A DNA stretch of 64,000 bases from Paragonimus heterotremus (Eukaryota; Platyhelminthes; Trematoda; Plagiorchiida; Troglotrematidae), in NCBI GenBank assembly GCA_013368495.1, contig LUCH01002090.1, forward strand, positions 13,798 through 77,797, given 5' to 3'. Shown piece by piece: positions 11,501-21,399 of the stretch. The first letter of the stretch is position 1. Every line of letters begins with the position of its first letter. The translations under genes and the position numbers were made by a program. The notes below the pieces were generated by a model. The model searched no databases and had not been told where the DNA came from. It worked only from the letters and a program-made list of their open reading frames with translations.

Positions 11501-12765
11501 ATATTCAGCTTCTCCCTTGTCTTTTGAAATCCATACAATATTAAAATGTGTTGAAATACACAGTGATCATATGACGAGACGGCCTTTTGGAGACACACAA
11601 TGGTTCTATTTTTGTTCCACATTTACTCACGGTATAACTCAGAACTCTCTGTAAACAACGCAAATCGCCAAAGTCACTTGTTTTATGGAGTATATTTAAG
11701 GCATATAGTTTAAAGCGGATAAATGATTATTTTTGTTATTATGTTTAGCTTCAAACAATGCAAGTATATACAATGACCTGGCTGGCCGCCGATCCTCACA
11801 AAGTGCTAATAAGTTGCAGAGTAATAACTAAGTACAAGTGAATAACGAAGAGGAAGAATGGAAAGAAAATAAGCGGACAAAGTAATGGAGTTTTAAGAGA
11901 CAGAAGGATGAACAAGTCTGCAGATACAAGATCGCCACTGACTGCGACAGTGTCATGCCAGAGTCTCCAACTAGCAGTGTGAATGGTCCCAAATTTCCTA
12001 GCCAGGTGGACGACATCTACCAACTTTGCTCAGCAGGATTGTTGAGGCTTTCACAACCCGTGACCAGGTCATCGCTTGACAGCTTTGAGCTTCCAACTAT
12101 CGGCAGCTTCGCTGAAAAATGCGCGGTGCGGCAGATGCTTCGCCGGCATACGGAGTACGTGACTCACCCTACCGTACATTTTCACTATTTCGGTTGTTAG
12201 TTGCGGACGCCCACCTTTACCAAACGGATCGTCGAGTTGCTCGTAACGTCAACCCGTTTTCTCCAGACCAACTGGTGGATTCAGCGATGGTTAAACATCA
12301 AAAGTTTGTGCGTAGCTCCCGAACGAATGGGCCAGGTTTGTGATTTGAAAGGCAGAAGTGAACGTACAGACGCATTACATACTCTGTTTTAATCAGTAGA
12401 TGAACATTTTTGCCACGCCACAAGTAACGGAGGTTGGTGAATGCACCGCGTGCTCTCTCTATTCCAGTGGGCACCTAGCCAACAATACTACCACTTGGTG
12501 AGATGACGCCAACTATTTAAGTAAGGCGATCGACATTTGCCAACCGTTTGGCGGCAGTAACAAGGACGAGGTCAGTGCCAACCTAATATTGTATTACTAA
12601 TTTGCACTTCAAAAGTGCAAGGTGCATATTGTACAGGCTGGCCACATCATTTAAACGTTCTTGCATGGTCTGCGCTTTCTCTGTGGAAGAATTGATTAAG
12701 TCACTGTCGACTGCGTAGCTCATCTGTCGGCTTACTATCCGGTAGAGGCTCTACCGAGAGGTCCT
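8560..12765. other. No recognisable gene; contains one dispersed repeat
   Basis: The open frames here are short and show no domain I recognise. The only structured item is the repeat at about 10105-10600, listed separately. The expected 5' LTR of the neighbouring Gypsy remnant could not be recognised between 8560 and 9000. Confidence 0.5.
10105..10600 (+). repeat. Dispersed repeat, copy A (relative at 57605-58135)
   Basis: By eye this segment aligns over roughly 500 bp in the same orientation with 57605-58135. Shared landmarks are ACTTTCACTGC, CACTGACTCTGTGA, a CATCATC-GTCCA-C block, CACGTCAGTT versus GACGTCAGTT, and a shared C-CAGATG-GGAA block at the end. No coding potential is preserved in either copy and no terminal repeats were found. 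It may be a SINE, a MITE or a LINE tail. Confidence 0.55.
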
Positions 12766-12769
12766 TGGA

Positions 12770-13195
12770 ACCTCTAGGTGCTTATTATAGAATATCGTTC
12801 GTTGCAAAATTGGAAAGGAAGGTAAACATCAGACATCCTTATCGAACACCACTTGACGTAGAGAAACCTCGAGATATTTGCCCATATATGCGCAGTCTAC
12901 ACTCGAGGCTGGAATACAGCGACTTCTTCAAATTGACGTACTCCACAAAAACTCCTCCTCGATGGAACTAGCCCCACAAGGTCTGTCGGACCGGCAGTCC
13001 TGAAGTCCAAAAATGCAACGAGTGTTGGCTGTGGAAAGGCGTGCCAATGCTCCACAGTCCGTCGCAAGGTAAAGATCTGATCAATACACCTTAGACCAGG
13101 TCGGAAAGTCATTTGTTCGTCTCTTATATGTTTTTCTCTGTTTTCTTGGAGTCGCTGCAGTATGAGACTGGCACGTAGTTTGGATGAGATAGAAA
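12770..13195 (-). mobile_element. RTE-clade LINE fragment 1 (RT fingers/palm)
   Basis: The minus-strand frame contains ISSKLRASLILQRLQENR, then FRPGLRCIDQIFTLRRTVEH and PQPTLVAFLDFRTA. These are the RT blocks of fluke RTE/SR2-type LINEs, whose usual form is FRPGRGCIDQIFTLR and FLDxxAAFDS. The catalytic Asp of FLDF is kept. The sequence beyond it breaks into other frames (IPASSVDCAYMGKYLE) and fades near 12770. The fragment lacks the endonuclease and the YADD region, so it is both truncated and frameshifted. Confidence 0.85.
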
Positions 13196-13248
13196 CAAGA
13201 ATAATATATTTGGCGTTATTTTATTGTCCTGGTAATTTTTGAAATTAC

Positions 13249-13319
13249 AACACTCCTGAGTAAGGCCACCCGAGGTGGTTGAAACGTAGAGTATTACAGC
13301 TTACTCATAACGTTGTGTT
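13249..13319 (+). ncRNA. Hammerhead-ribozyme-like fold (type I topology), degenerate core
   Basis: Three helices can be drawn around one junction. Stem I: AACAC (13249-13253) with GTGTT (13315-13319). Stem II: CCACC (13266-13270) with GGTGG (13274-13278), loop CGA. Stem III: ACGT (13284-13287) with ACGT (13310-13313), extended by GAGTA (13289-13293) with TACTC (13302-13306). The junction carries CUGA (13256-13259) and GAAA (13281-13284), with U13314 at the expected cleavage position. The canonical CUGANGA is altered (CUGAGUA) and two extra bases follow stem I, so self-cleavage is doubtful. Hammerheads of this topology are known in Penelope-like elements and in schistosome satellite DNA. Confidence 0.5.
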
Positions 13320-13352
13320 ATTCTCAATCCATTTATCAGTAGGAATGACTGT

Positions 13353-13710
13353 TCATAGAAACCAATCTTGAGGCTCCTCTTCATTTTCCTGTGTGGGACG
13401 GCAGAATGGGGTCAGTTCAAGTAGGAATGTTTTACCATCGTTTTCGTAAGGTGCTGGAGAAAGAAGATCCAGACGTTTCAAAAATTTAAGCTCCATAACC
13501 ACTCCAGTTTCGGACGTGGAATCAAATGGAATGTAATAACCAGCCAAAAGGTTTCCACCATCCACATCCGAATGGGTTAACTCTGGCTAATGTAATAGTT
13601 TCTTCAAGTGTTCGGCCTATTTCTCGAGGCGCCGCCGAAGGTGCGAACTCGTGAGCAATCTTTCCCACAAAAAGTCTCAATAACGCCTTGTCAACGACCG
13701 CTGTAACCAT
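13353..13710 (-). pseudogene. Unidentified coding-like segment with a frame change
   Basis: Two overlapping minus-strand frames (13710-13522 and 13565-13353) look protein-like rather than random. The first contains FVGKIAHEFAPSAAPREIG and LEETITLARVNP; the second contains LLAGYYIPFDS, LKFLKRLDLLSPAPYEND and KTFLLELTPFCRP, and ends in an acidic tail before a stop. A single-base slip near 13560 would join them. Alternatively the second frame could be an exon starting after a CCAG acceptor in the overlap. I do not recognise the protein. Minus-strand segments at 13930-13745 and 14296-14102 may belong to the same broken gene. Confidence 0.35.
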
Positions 13711-14101
13711 GTGTGGTAGAAAAAACCCTCGGTTATTCTCAGGTAAAATTTTCTTTTAAATTTCTTCGATTTGCTGGGAAAAGTAATCCTCGTGACTCAC
13801 ACAAATTTCTCATAAGTTTGCTCTTCAATTCACGACGGCTTTTGCCATATTTGAAATCACGGGAGATCAGTTGAAATTTGATCGTAAGTTCTGTTGAGTC
13901 GTCAGCTGCAATGCCTCTTTGGAATAGACTTCTTCACAAGAGATTTGCATAACTGTTGATAATTTTGCTGTGTGCTTGTTTTGGTCACCTCAATGTTGTG
14001 TTCCTGGCATTGTAACTGTCACGTGTACATTACATGTGATCCAAGGTATAGCAAGTCACTTAATTGATATGCTAAAGTTATCCGAGGCGTACGCACACTT
14101 T

Positions 14102-14296
14102 TCAATTCCTAATTTGTGGAGTCCAACAAATTCCATCTTTTCGGATGTTCTTTCTGCTGGCCTCAAACTGGCGGCCCATTAGGCGATTCGTAATTTGACG
14201 TGTGGTTATAGAAAAGCTGGCCTTAGGCTCTGCGATTGTCAGTTCTTTCTCAATCCATGGAAGGTTTCGTAGATGATACGCTAAGTCGCTCTTCAC
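14102..14296 (-). other. Unidentified coding-like segment
   Basis: A 64-codon minus-strand frame has an even, charged composition (KSDLAYHLRNLPWIEKELT, TRQITNRLMGRQFEASRKN) and ends at a stop. It lies upstream, on the same strand, of the segment at 13353-13710 and could be another piece of the same unidentified gene or retropseudogene. No family is recognised and no clear splice sites bound it. Confidence 0.25.
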
Positions 14297-14299
14297 AGA

Positions 14300-15641
14300 T
14301 ACACGTGAAACCTGACATGTTCAACAATGACCGTTAATTATAGAGATGGAATATTTATTAAACGGAATGTAGATGTGGTCTCGTGTATCGTTGTGAACGA
14401 CACACACGGGGAGAAAGATCAAGGGTTTGTCGTTGACAAACGATTAAGTCAGAAGTGTGTGACTTGATTTGCACCACACAGTAGCTTTTTGTGCGGGCAC
14501 ACAATCGGATGACACACAATGCAAACTTTATCTATAACCTAGATAAAATATGCAACAAAGTTTTTGACCTATTTGACACAAATCTGATAGAACTTGTTGT
14601 TCGGATTGTTTCATACTGTTTTATTATTTTTTACTGTCGTATTTACTGGGTGACCATACTGTCCATTTTTGTTCTATGCTTTGAACTGGCGTATTGTGTG
14701 ACGTCAGAATTGTGGACAGTATGTTTGGGTGTGTGTGATGCACGCGAGCAACAATTCTGTGAGATGAATAATTTAGGAGGTCCATACGGTTACATTTTGG
14801 CGCTTGAGGGCACCAATTTGATCTTACTCTAGTATGTGCAAAACAGTAATAGACCCAAAGTAAAGATACGAATGGGTCCGGAAACTGATGTGTAGTATAC
14901 AGAAATTTCAATTGGTTTCGTAAAAAGCTAAACGATATCGATAAACTAGAGCAACTAGGGAACCGAGAACCCAACCGTCTGGCGCGCAAAAATCAGATGT
15001 GTATTTCGCCGTTGGCACATATAAGTAGAAAACCATTCAAATAAGTGCGATGATGCGCATCAAACTAACTGACGGCAGATCCCCTTTTTATCTTTTGTGC
15101 AATGTGAATGAATGCTTTTGAAGACATTCTGATCATCATACAACATACAGACAAGACGTATCTCCATCTTACTACAATATTCAGTATAATTGACTTGACC
15201 ATTCCTGTATCCTGTTGACCTGTTAAGACTCGTTTTCAAGGTGGATTCTTGGTTGCAGTTAAATATTGATGTAACTGACCTTAGTAACCATCGGCTTTTC
15301 GTTTACTTTGCAAAATTTTAATGTTCATTGTGATCTATGTAGCTTAATGATGAATATATGAAAGCGCGGTTGTTCGGTATGCTGTATTTGTCATGAATAC
15401 GCTGGCAATTTCTATACGAGATAAGCGTGTTGTTTATGAAGCACTAAGTCTACCACACGTGATAATCGTTCACTTTTACGACTAATGCAATGGTTAGTCA
15501 TTAATATGTTGAATATAACTAACTGTCCTAAGCGAAATGGCGTTATGTGCTGTCGCAGCTAATCACAAAAGGATCGGTGGGCCGGGGAGAATTTATCAGC
15601 AAGTGAAAAAAGTCAGGGAACCTCAGAAGGAGGAGGAGTTC
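14300..15641. other. No recognisable gene
   Basis: A 113-codon plus-strand frame (14491-14832) is hydrophobic and T-rich, without a domain, and overlaps an equally long minus-strand frame, so I treat both as chance. A small inverted repeat (CATACTGTCCA at 14655-14665, reverse complement at 14713-14723) is the only structure seen. Confidence 0.5.
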
Positions 15642-15936
15642 TGTATGACATGCAACTTTGTTTGTGAGTAGTGCAGCACGAGTCATACGCTCGAGAACTA
15701 AAGGACAGGTCTCAGCGCTAGGAATACGAGGGACCAGAAGCGACGATTGAAACGTGTATATGCATTATGTACGACGTGTTACTAAGGCGGATAACGATGC
15801 ACTGCTGCCCAGCGTGTGCGGATACACGTCAGCTATGTTAATCTGTTCGCGTCCGTTGTTCTGTTTTCATGTAACTTGTGTAAGATTTTGTGCAATGAAC
15901 AACCTCCCAGGCCGAATGTCTTTTGCGGTAACAACA
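15642..15936 (+). repeat. Solo LTR (Gypsy type), copy 1
   Basis: The segment begins TGTATGACATGCAA and ends GCGGTAACAACA, so it has the TG...CA ends of an LTR. Its start resembles the start of the LTR of the 48-52 kb Gypsy element (TGTATAACAGGCAATTT), and its end resembles that element's LTR end. It aligns well with the inverted copy at 19176-19430. The AATAAA seen in the other copies is AATGAA here. No internal element flanks it, so it is a solo LTR. A convincing target-site duplication was not found. Confidence 0.7.
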
Positions 15937-17424
15937 GTTGAATGGCTGTGTTTGTTCGCGGTCGCACAGAGCTGCCTGACAAACCTTTGTGATTTTCCAT
16001 GGGAAGACAGGTTTATCTTAATGATTAGGGATCTAACTGTTTTTAGAAGATTATTTGTACAGCAGAATGTAACAATGTTTTGAAGAAACCAATGCACTGC
16101 GATCATAAAACCAGTTAGACGAAGAATCTGGTGAATGACAGCAATGGTTGTCGTATTTTCGACCGTTCAAAAATATTCAGAGGTTTGTCCTCGTAATCTA
16201 TCCTGTGAATCTAACTTCCAGCCTTTCAAATCGGACTGATGATGTTTGTTGTATTGCAAATCGTGTCATTGTAACTGCTTATGACAATAAGGTGTGTGAA
16301 AGAATCGTTAACTGACTGCATTGCAAACAGTTCTATGCCTGAATAATATAGCGTTGCACTCGTTGGTGTGTCTACCATGACTTGTACACTTATATTTATA
16401 TTTTCCTGATAGTGGAAGAAGTGTTTGGTTGCAGTTAAACTTATTTGGTGATTCCCGTGTTAACTAACGTAATAAAAGCCTACTCGTTAAATAGAGGACG
16501 ACCGACATTTTCAGGGTGAGATGTGATTCACTTCCCATAGTAAAATTGTTGCATGCCAATTTTGTACCAATATACATCCGTACCAAGGCGGTATTATTGA
16601 CAGCAAATGCGAAAAAGAAATACATGGTTAACAGTCGCACTTTTGATAAGTCACAGTACAATCGGATATGTTACATAAGAGTACATCCTCAATACGTGTA
16701 TGACAAAAGGTTGTTTACGATGAATGACGTTGGACTGAGTTCAATAAACCGAAGTCACTTTAAAAAATACGTAAACATGAATAAAGTTAATAAAAATTTG
16801 AAAGATTTTAAACTAAGTCTGATTGCTTATTTCGTTTACTTTCAATGTGAGCCAAGTTTGACTTGTTTTAACAATTCTTGTCAAATTATTGGCGCTATGA
16901 GTCTTAAAAACGCGATGAACTAATTACATAAGATAGTCATTTTCAAATTGTTCGTGAACGTTTTATGACGACCATTGACAATTTTCATGTCACATGTCAT
17001 TAGCAGGTGAATGTGTTATGATTAATCTCTCTCTGTCTTACCATTTCCGACGGTGTGCGAATGATCACATCACTTCTGTTTTGCGTATATTTCCTTAAAA
17101 CATTTGATAAGATCCTGGCGTTTCGAATTTGAATACTGTAGTTTGAAGACAAACTCTTAGTTCGATAACCATAACACGATTTGTTCACAATTTTAAGTCA
17201 CTTTTATCTTGAAACAGTTTGTTCCCTTGATGAAATTGAATAAAACAATGAGATGACGTAATTCATGTGATGTTCTCCGGAGTAACTTTTCGTACATTCT
17301 GATCACACTTAGACATGTAACTAGTTCTAAAAGAGTCAAATTTCCACAGAGCGGAAGTCATGGCTTAAGGGATTAAACAAACGGACACCAAAAATGAAAA
17401 AAATGAAAATTGTGGGAATGCTGA
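15937..17424. other. No recognisable gene
   Basis: A 135-codon plus-strand frame at 16516-16923 is Asn/Lys-rich and without a recognisable domain. A shorter frame opposes it. I see no splice sites or homology that would make either a gene. Confidence 0.45.
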
Positions 17425-17898
17425 CTACCAGGGTAGCCGCAGTGTCAACACAAATTCTTTTTGAACACACAGGGGGGGACTATGACGTTTACTGGCCAAA
17501 GCCTCAGCAAACTGGAGTATGCGTTTCCGGTTGCTCCGAAAGATCACAGAGAACGCGTCAGAAAATTTGACTATGTGTCCTGTTTGTATTATGTGCCTTG
17601 CAACGGAAGATAGGGGGTGCCGTCCATCGGCATCTCTACAGGCTCCTGGTGTTTCTAACTGCGTCTCCAGCCATTTGGGTACATGCTCTTTGATACGACC
17701 AGTTAGTTGTCGGTTTGTCCTCCCTATATAGCGCACATTGCAGCTGCACGAGTATATGTATAAACAGTGAGATGTGACAACCGTACACTGTTTGTTCGTA
17801 ACTGGGGCGACTGGTAGAGTTCTCGTTCGTTGTATTACACACAACTTTTCAGCGTTATAAGCCCTGGGTACAGCCGCTGTTAGACGCTTCCTCGTCAT
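17425..17898 (-). pseudogene. Penelope-like element fragment: GIY-YIG endonuclease domain
   Basis: This 157-codon minus-strand frame is the C-terminal part of a PLE polyprotein. PLEs fuse a telomerase-related RT to a GIY-YIG nuclease that nicks target DNA. Visible are the nuclease start LYIYSCSCNVRYIGRTNRQL (residues 46-65), the downstream EH pair (71-72), SSVARHIIQTGHIV and the C-terminal LCVQKEFV...LRLPW block. The RT domain is absent upstream, so the copy is 5'-truncated. The same blocks occur in the PLEs at 25.9 and 45.7 kb, but sequence divergence indicates separate insertions. Confidence 0.88.
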
Positions 17899-19175
17899 TG
17901 TTGACCAGCTGTCTCCTAGAAACTTTTATTTTGTTTGAAACACACTCAGGTTTTTGGCTAATAATATGAAGGTTATTGTTATTTTTTGTTAGTTCTTGGA
18001 ACTATGAGAATCATGTAATAAGTAACCTATAAATGGGTAATGACCTGATGGTGAGGTATAGAAAACATGTTCGTCTGTCTGTTTTCCCGTTGACATTATG
18101 GAAATAGTAGGTAAGACATTTTGGTGGATTGTCGTTATCACCGTATTTTCACCTTTCTAAAGTGGCTCGGTATAGACTAACTCCTCGAAAGTTCTCCAAT
18201 TTTTACCGGTCCTGGATCCAGTTCCTTCAAAAGTTGTATTCAGTTTAGGGATATCCGTTCTCCATAAAAGATGTTTCGAGCATTTTTACTCCTTTTACAT
18301 CGCAGCTCTGGATGTAGCTTCAAAATGTTGTGGTAAACAGTAGTTTCACTATGCACGTTCGTTTTTAGCGAGATCCAAACTAGCTGGCTGTTTAGTAACT
18401 GTGCGTTTTGCCTACTAATCGGTCCTTTGTTAGATGAGATTGTCCTGATGTGATTTACTTTTGTCGACTTTTACTCTGTTTACTATCGTGAGTTTTAAAA
18501 CAGCTATTGAAAGGTATGAGGTGAGCTCCGGATCTTTGATGTGAAGTATTCCTGTCATCATCTTTATAGAATTATCTACACGTAAGACTAATTAAGCGAT
18601 CGATGCTATTTTATTCTTTTGTCCATGAGGTGTGTTTTAATATTTAAGGCCGACGCTACCGATTCACAGAAAATATGGTACTGAAAGGTTACAACGGCAC
18701 CAGAACGTTGGTCTTTTCCGGAACTAGCAGTCAACGATTGCTAGCAAGAAACTCCAGTACAAACGACTGGATAATTATGGAACAAAAATGTTCCTCTTCA
18801 CTGTTAATTTGTCCAGTTGATTGACAAGGCCCAGTAAACTTTTAGTGTTATAACTTTCAATTTGTGACCGGCTTAAATATGGTGATCTATCACCTTGTTG
18901 GTTGACGTTAGAATGACTCAGACAAGCCCACAGTTTGCCGAAACGAATTTCTGGGTAACCATATAAGTTCGGACGTGGATCAGTCACTATGCTTATCATA
19001 GTTGTACTTCTTCACTCGACCAAGCAATAGCTAATAAACAAGTCCGGATGATGCGTAATCTTACTCCCATTAAGTTAGTGCTTATTCGTTGACTGATATT
19101 TTGAATTTCTGTCTACGTGTAGTGGTCCTCAATTTGACAGTGCGGTTCCTGTCGTTCATAATTACATCTCCGTAA
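17899..19175. other. No recognisable gene
   Basis: I see no coding domain, repeat pair or splice-bounded exon in this stretch on either strand. Confidence 0.45.
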
Positions 19176-19430
19176 GTTGTGACCGCAAAAGACGCTCGGC
19201 CTGAGAGGTTGTTTATTACACAGAATCCCATACTAGCTGTGTGGAAACTAAACAACGAACGCGAACAGATTTGCTTAGCTGACGTGTATCCTCACACATT
19301 GGGCAGCAGTGCATCGTCGTTTGCCTAGGTGACACGTTCCTCACAGTGCATACACACGGTTCCAATAGTCACTTGTGGTCCCGCGTCTTCTTGGAGTTGA
19401 GACTTGCCCTTTAGTTCTCGAGCGCATCAT
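19176..19430 (-). repeat. LTR, copy 2, antisense and upstream of the NHE gene
   Basis: The reverse complement of this segment aligns with the solo LTR at 15642-15936. Both contain a near-identical block around GGATACACGTCAGCT, and this copy ends TCTTTTGCGGTCACAAC. An AATAAA polyadenylation motif precedes that end. The first ~45 bases of the LTR are not recognisable, so this copy is 5'-truncated or diverged. It lies about 470 bp upstream of the NHE start codon, in the opposite orientation. Confidence 0.68.
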
Positions 19431-19818
19431 TCATTTTGTTGAGACCTTAGTTATCAGGAGTCAAGATCCCTCCAGTGTGTTCCAAAATAATTTGAGTTAA
19501 TGTAGCGGCTGTTCTGTTAGTCAGCATCCCCACCTTTTTAGTTTTACTGTACATATCTATAGGTCTAATCTATTAAGCCATGACGCCTACCGTATGGAAC
19601 TTCATCTTGAAGTTTAGAATCAGTTATATGTCCGTACGTGGTCAAGGTTTGTGAACTGATACTCCGAAGAACACCACGGGATTTGCATTTTTCCATTGTC
19701 TCATTCAAGTTTATCAAGCAAAAAAATTGCTTTAAATAAAACACTGAACGGAAAAGTATTCTGTTTTTGACATGTTTCTTGGATCTAAGAATACACTTTT
19801 ATTTTTCTTCTTATTTTT

Positions 19819-19828
19819 TGTCAAACAG
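19819..19828 (+). promoter_or_regulatory. Splice acceptor (cis or spliced-leader) before the NHE start
   Basis: A long T-rich tract runs into TTGTCAAACAG, with the AG at 19827-19828. An in-frame TAG lies 12 nt before the ATG at 19901, so the bases between acceptor and ATG would be 5' UTR. Flatworms trans-splice a leader onto many mRNAs, and this site would suit that or an ordinary upstream 5' UTR exon. The sequence alone does not distinguish the two. Confidence 0.45.
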
Positions 19829-19900
19829 GACTCCGCTGCTATCTGTAAGATAGAAAACCTGTGGCTCGGATACTTATCTTTTCAAAAATAGCCGGATAAA

Positions 19901-21399
19901 ATGTATAACCAATCAGTTGTTTTGGCTGCAAGGAATCGCACACTCGTTTTCTTTGACAGTTTGTTCTGGTTCCATAACCTGTATTACACCCATCAACTTA
20001 TTCTAATTACGATGTTCATTTTTGTATTCAGTTTAATGAAATTACTGTACAGTTGGCAGAAGTGGTATATCCATTATATACCAGAACCGGTCATTGTGCT
20101 GGCCACGGGTTTGGTATTTGGCGGAATTTTGAAAGCCTTTCATATAGAGCTAAAATTTTTCAACGAACAGACGTTTTTCGTTATTTTTTTGCCAATGATT
20201 GTGTTTGAAGCGGTTCTGCATATGCACAAAATGTATTTCCTAAGTAACATATCCGCCATTTTGATATTCGGTTTCATTGGCACATTTCTAAACATCCTCT
20301 TTGTTGGTATAAGTCTATTTCTCTTAAATAAGACACCGATTTTCAAATCGGAAGGTCTAAACTTTCATCCCACTGCATTTTTCCTATTTGCCGTTGTCAT
20401 TGGTTCAATTGATTCTGTGGTTGTTATCAGCCTCCTTGATGAAATGCCTGTTCATCCGAGTTTGTATTACATATTTTTGGGTGAATCCGTTATTAATGAT
20501 GGCGTGACTCTTGTGTTGTTTGACTACATATCAACCATTAGCTGTCAACGTCACACTTTCAGTCAAGACTATAAGATCGCCGTTCTGGTTGTCTTTGGTA
20601 TTAACATACTTGTGATAAAAGTCGTTGGTAGTAGCATTTTGGGGGCAGCAATTGGTTGTGTGACGTGCACGATAACAAAGTATACTTCCAAATGTCCTAC
20701 CGTGGAACCTTTGATTGTGTTGAGCACATGCTTCCTGGCTTATCTGCTTGACTATAGCATCAGTTGGCCGGGAGTATTTTCCCTGTTGATCTTTTCTCTC
20801 ATCCAGACCTCATATACGTTCGAAAATATATCACCCAAATCAAGGGTCTTTATAAAAAAATTCGCACACATCACTGCACTGATTACCGAATCGCTCATTT
20901 TTCTCACAATCGGTTATGCTTTGGTCGTGCATCAGTCAGCGTGGTACACCAACTTCATTGTGGCTACTGTCGTTTTATGCACGGTATCTCGATTTGTCAT
21001 TGTTTACTTGCTTTCTTTGATTGCTGATTGGCTGCACTGGTTAAACAGTCCGATTCCAAGCACGATGAAGTTTGCGATCGCATTTTGTGGATTTCGTGGG
21101 GCAGTGAGCCATAGTTTGGTGGAGATCGTCAATCCGGCTTGTCTTGTTCCAGTTGGAGCAGAACCCGCTATGATCCAGACCACTAGCCTGTTCATCACCT
21201 TCTTCACTGTAGTTACCATGGGCATTCTGATGCGACCGATGTTGACATTTTTTCAAATGCAAACAGACAAAAAACCCATTAGCTTGTTTATGACTCTAAA
21301 TGACGAGGTGATCTGGAAGATGCGGGCCTGTTTGGAGGATATCGCAGGGCTGTCAGAAGGAAGTGCGATGACGTCGCAAATAATGCGCTGGGAGCACAA
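19901..21399 (+). CDS. NHE: Na+/H+ exchanger (SLC9/NHE, CPA1 family), exon 1: membrane domain
   Basis: NHEs exchange extracellular Na+ for cytosolic H+ and set pH and volume. Residues 1-499 carry the full transporter core as about twelve hydrophobic segments, the first near residues 31-50. Residues known to matter in NHE1 are present: an Asp in GSIDSV (171), the ESxxND box GESVINDG (Glu195, Asn199, Asp200), ITESLIF (Glu330), SRF (Arg364) and GFRGA (Arg399). The region after the last helix (TLNDEVIWKMRACLEDIAG) matches the NHE1-5 type juxtamembrane segment. Oddities: the usual LPP is LPM and AVDP is SIDS. The ATG at 19901 is chosen because a TAG precedes it in frame. The exon ends in GTAAGT at 21400, two bases into the codon for Lys500. 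It has an unusually long intron-free membrane domain. Confidence 0.93.

Noticed and set aside
14491..14832. 113-codon plus-strand frame with hydrophobic segments
   Set aside because: No domain, T-rich non-coding composition, and a 121-codon frame overlaps it on the other strand.
16516..16923. 135-codon plus-strand frame
   Set aside because: Asn/Lys-rich chance-like composition, no motif, no splice context.
21004..21262. Minus-strand frames in NHE exon 1
   Set aside because: They are shadows of the exchanger coding sequence, with no recognisable motif of their own.
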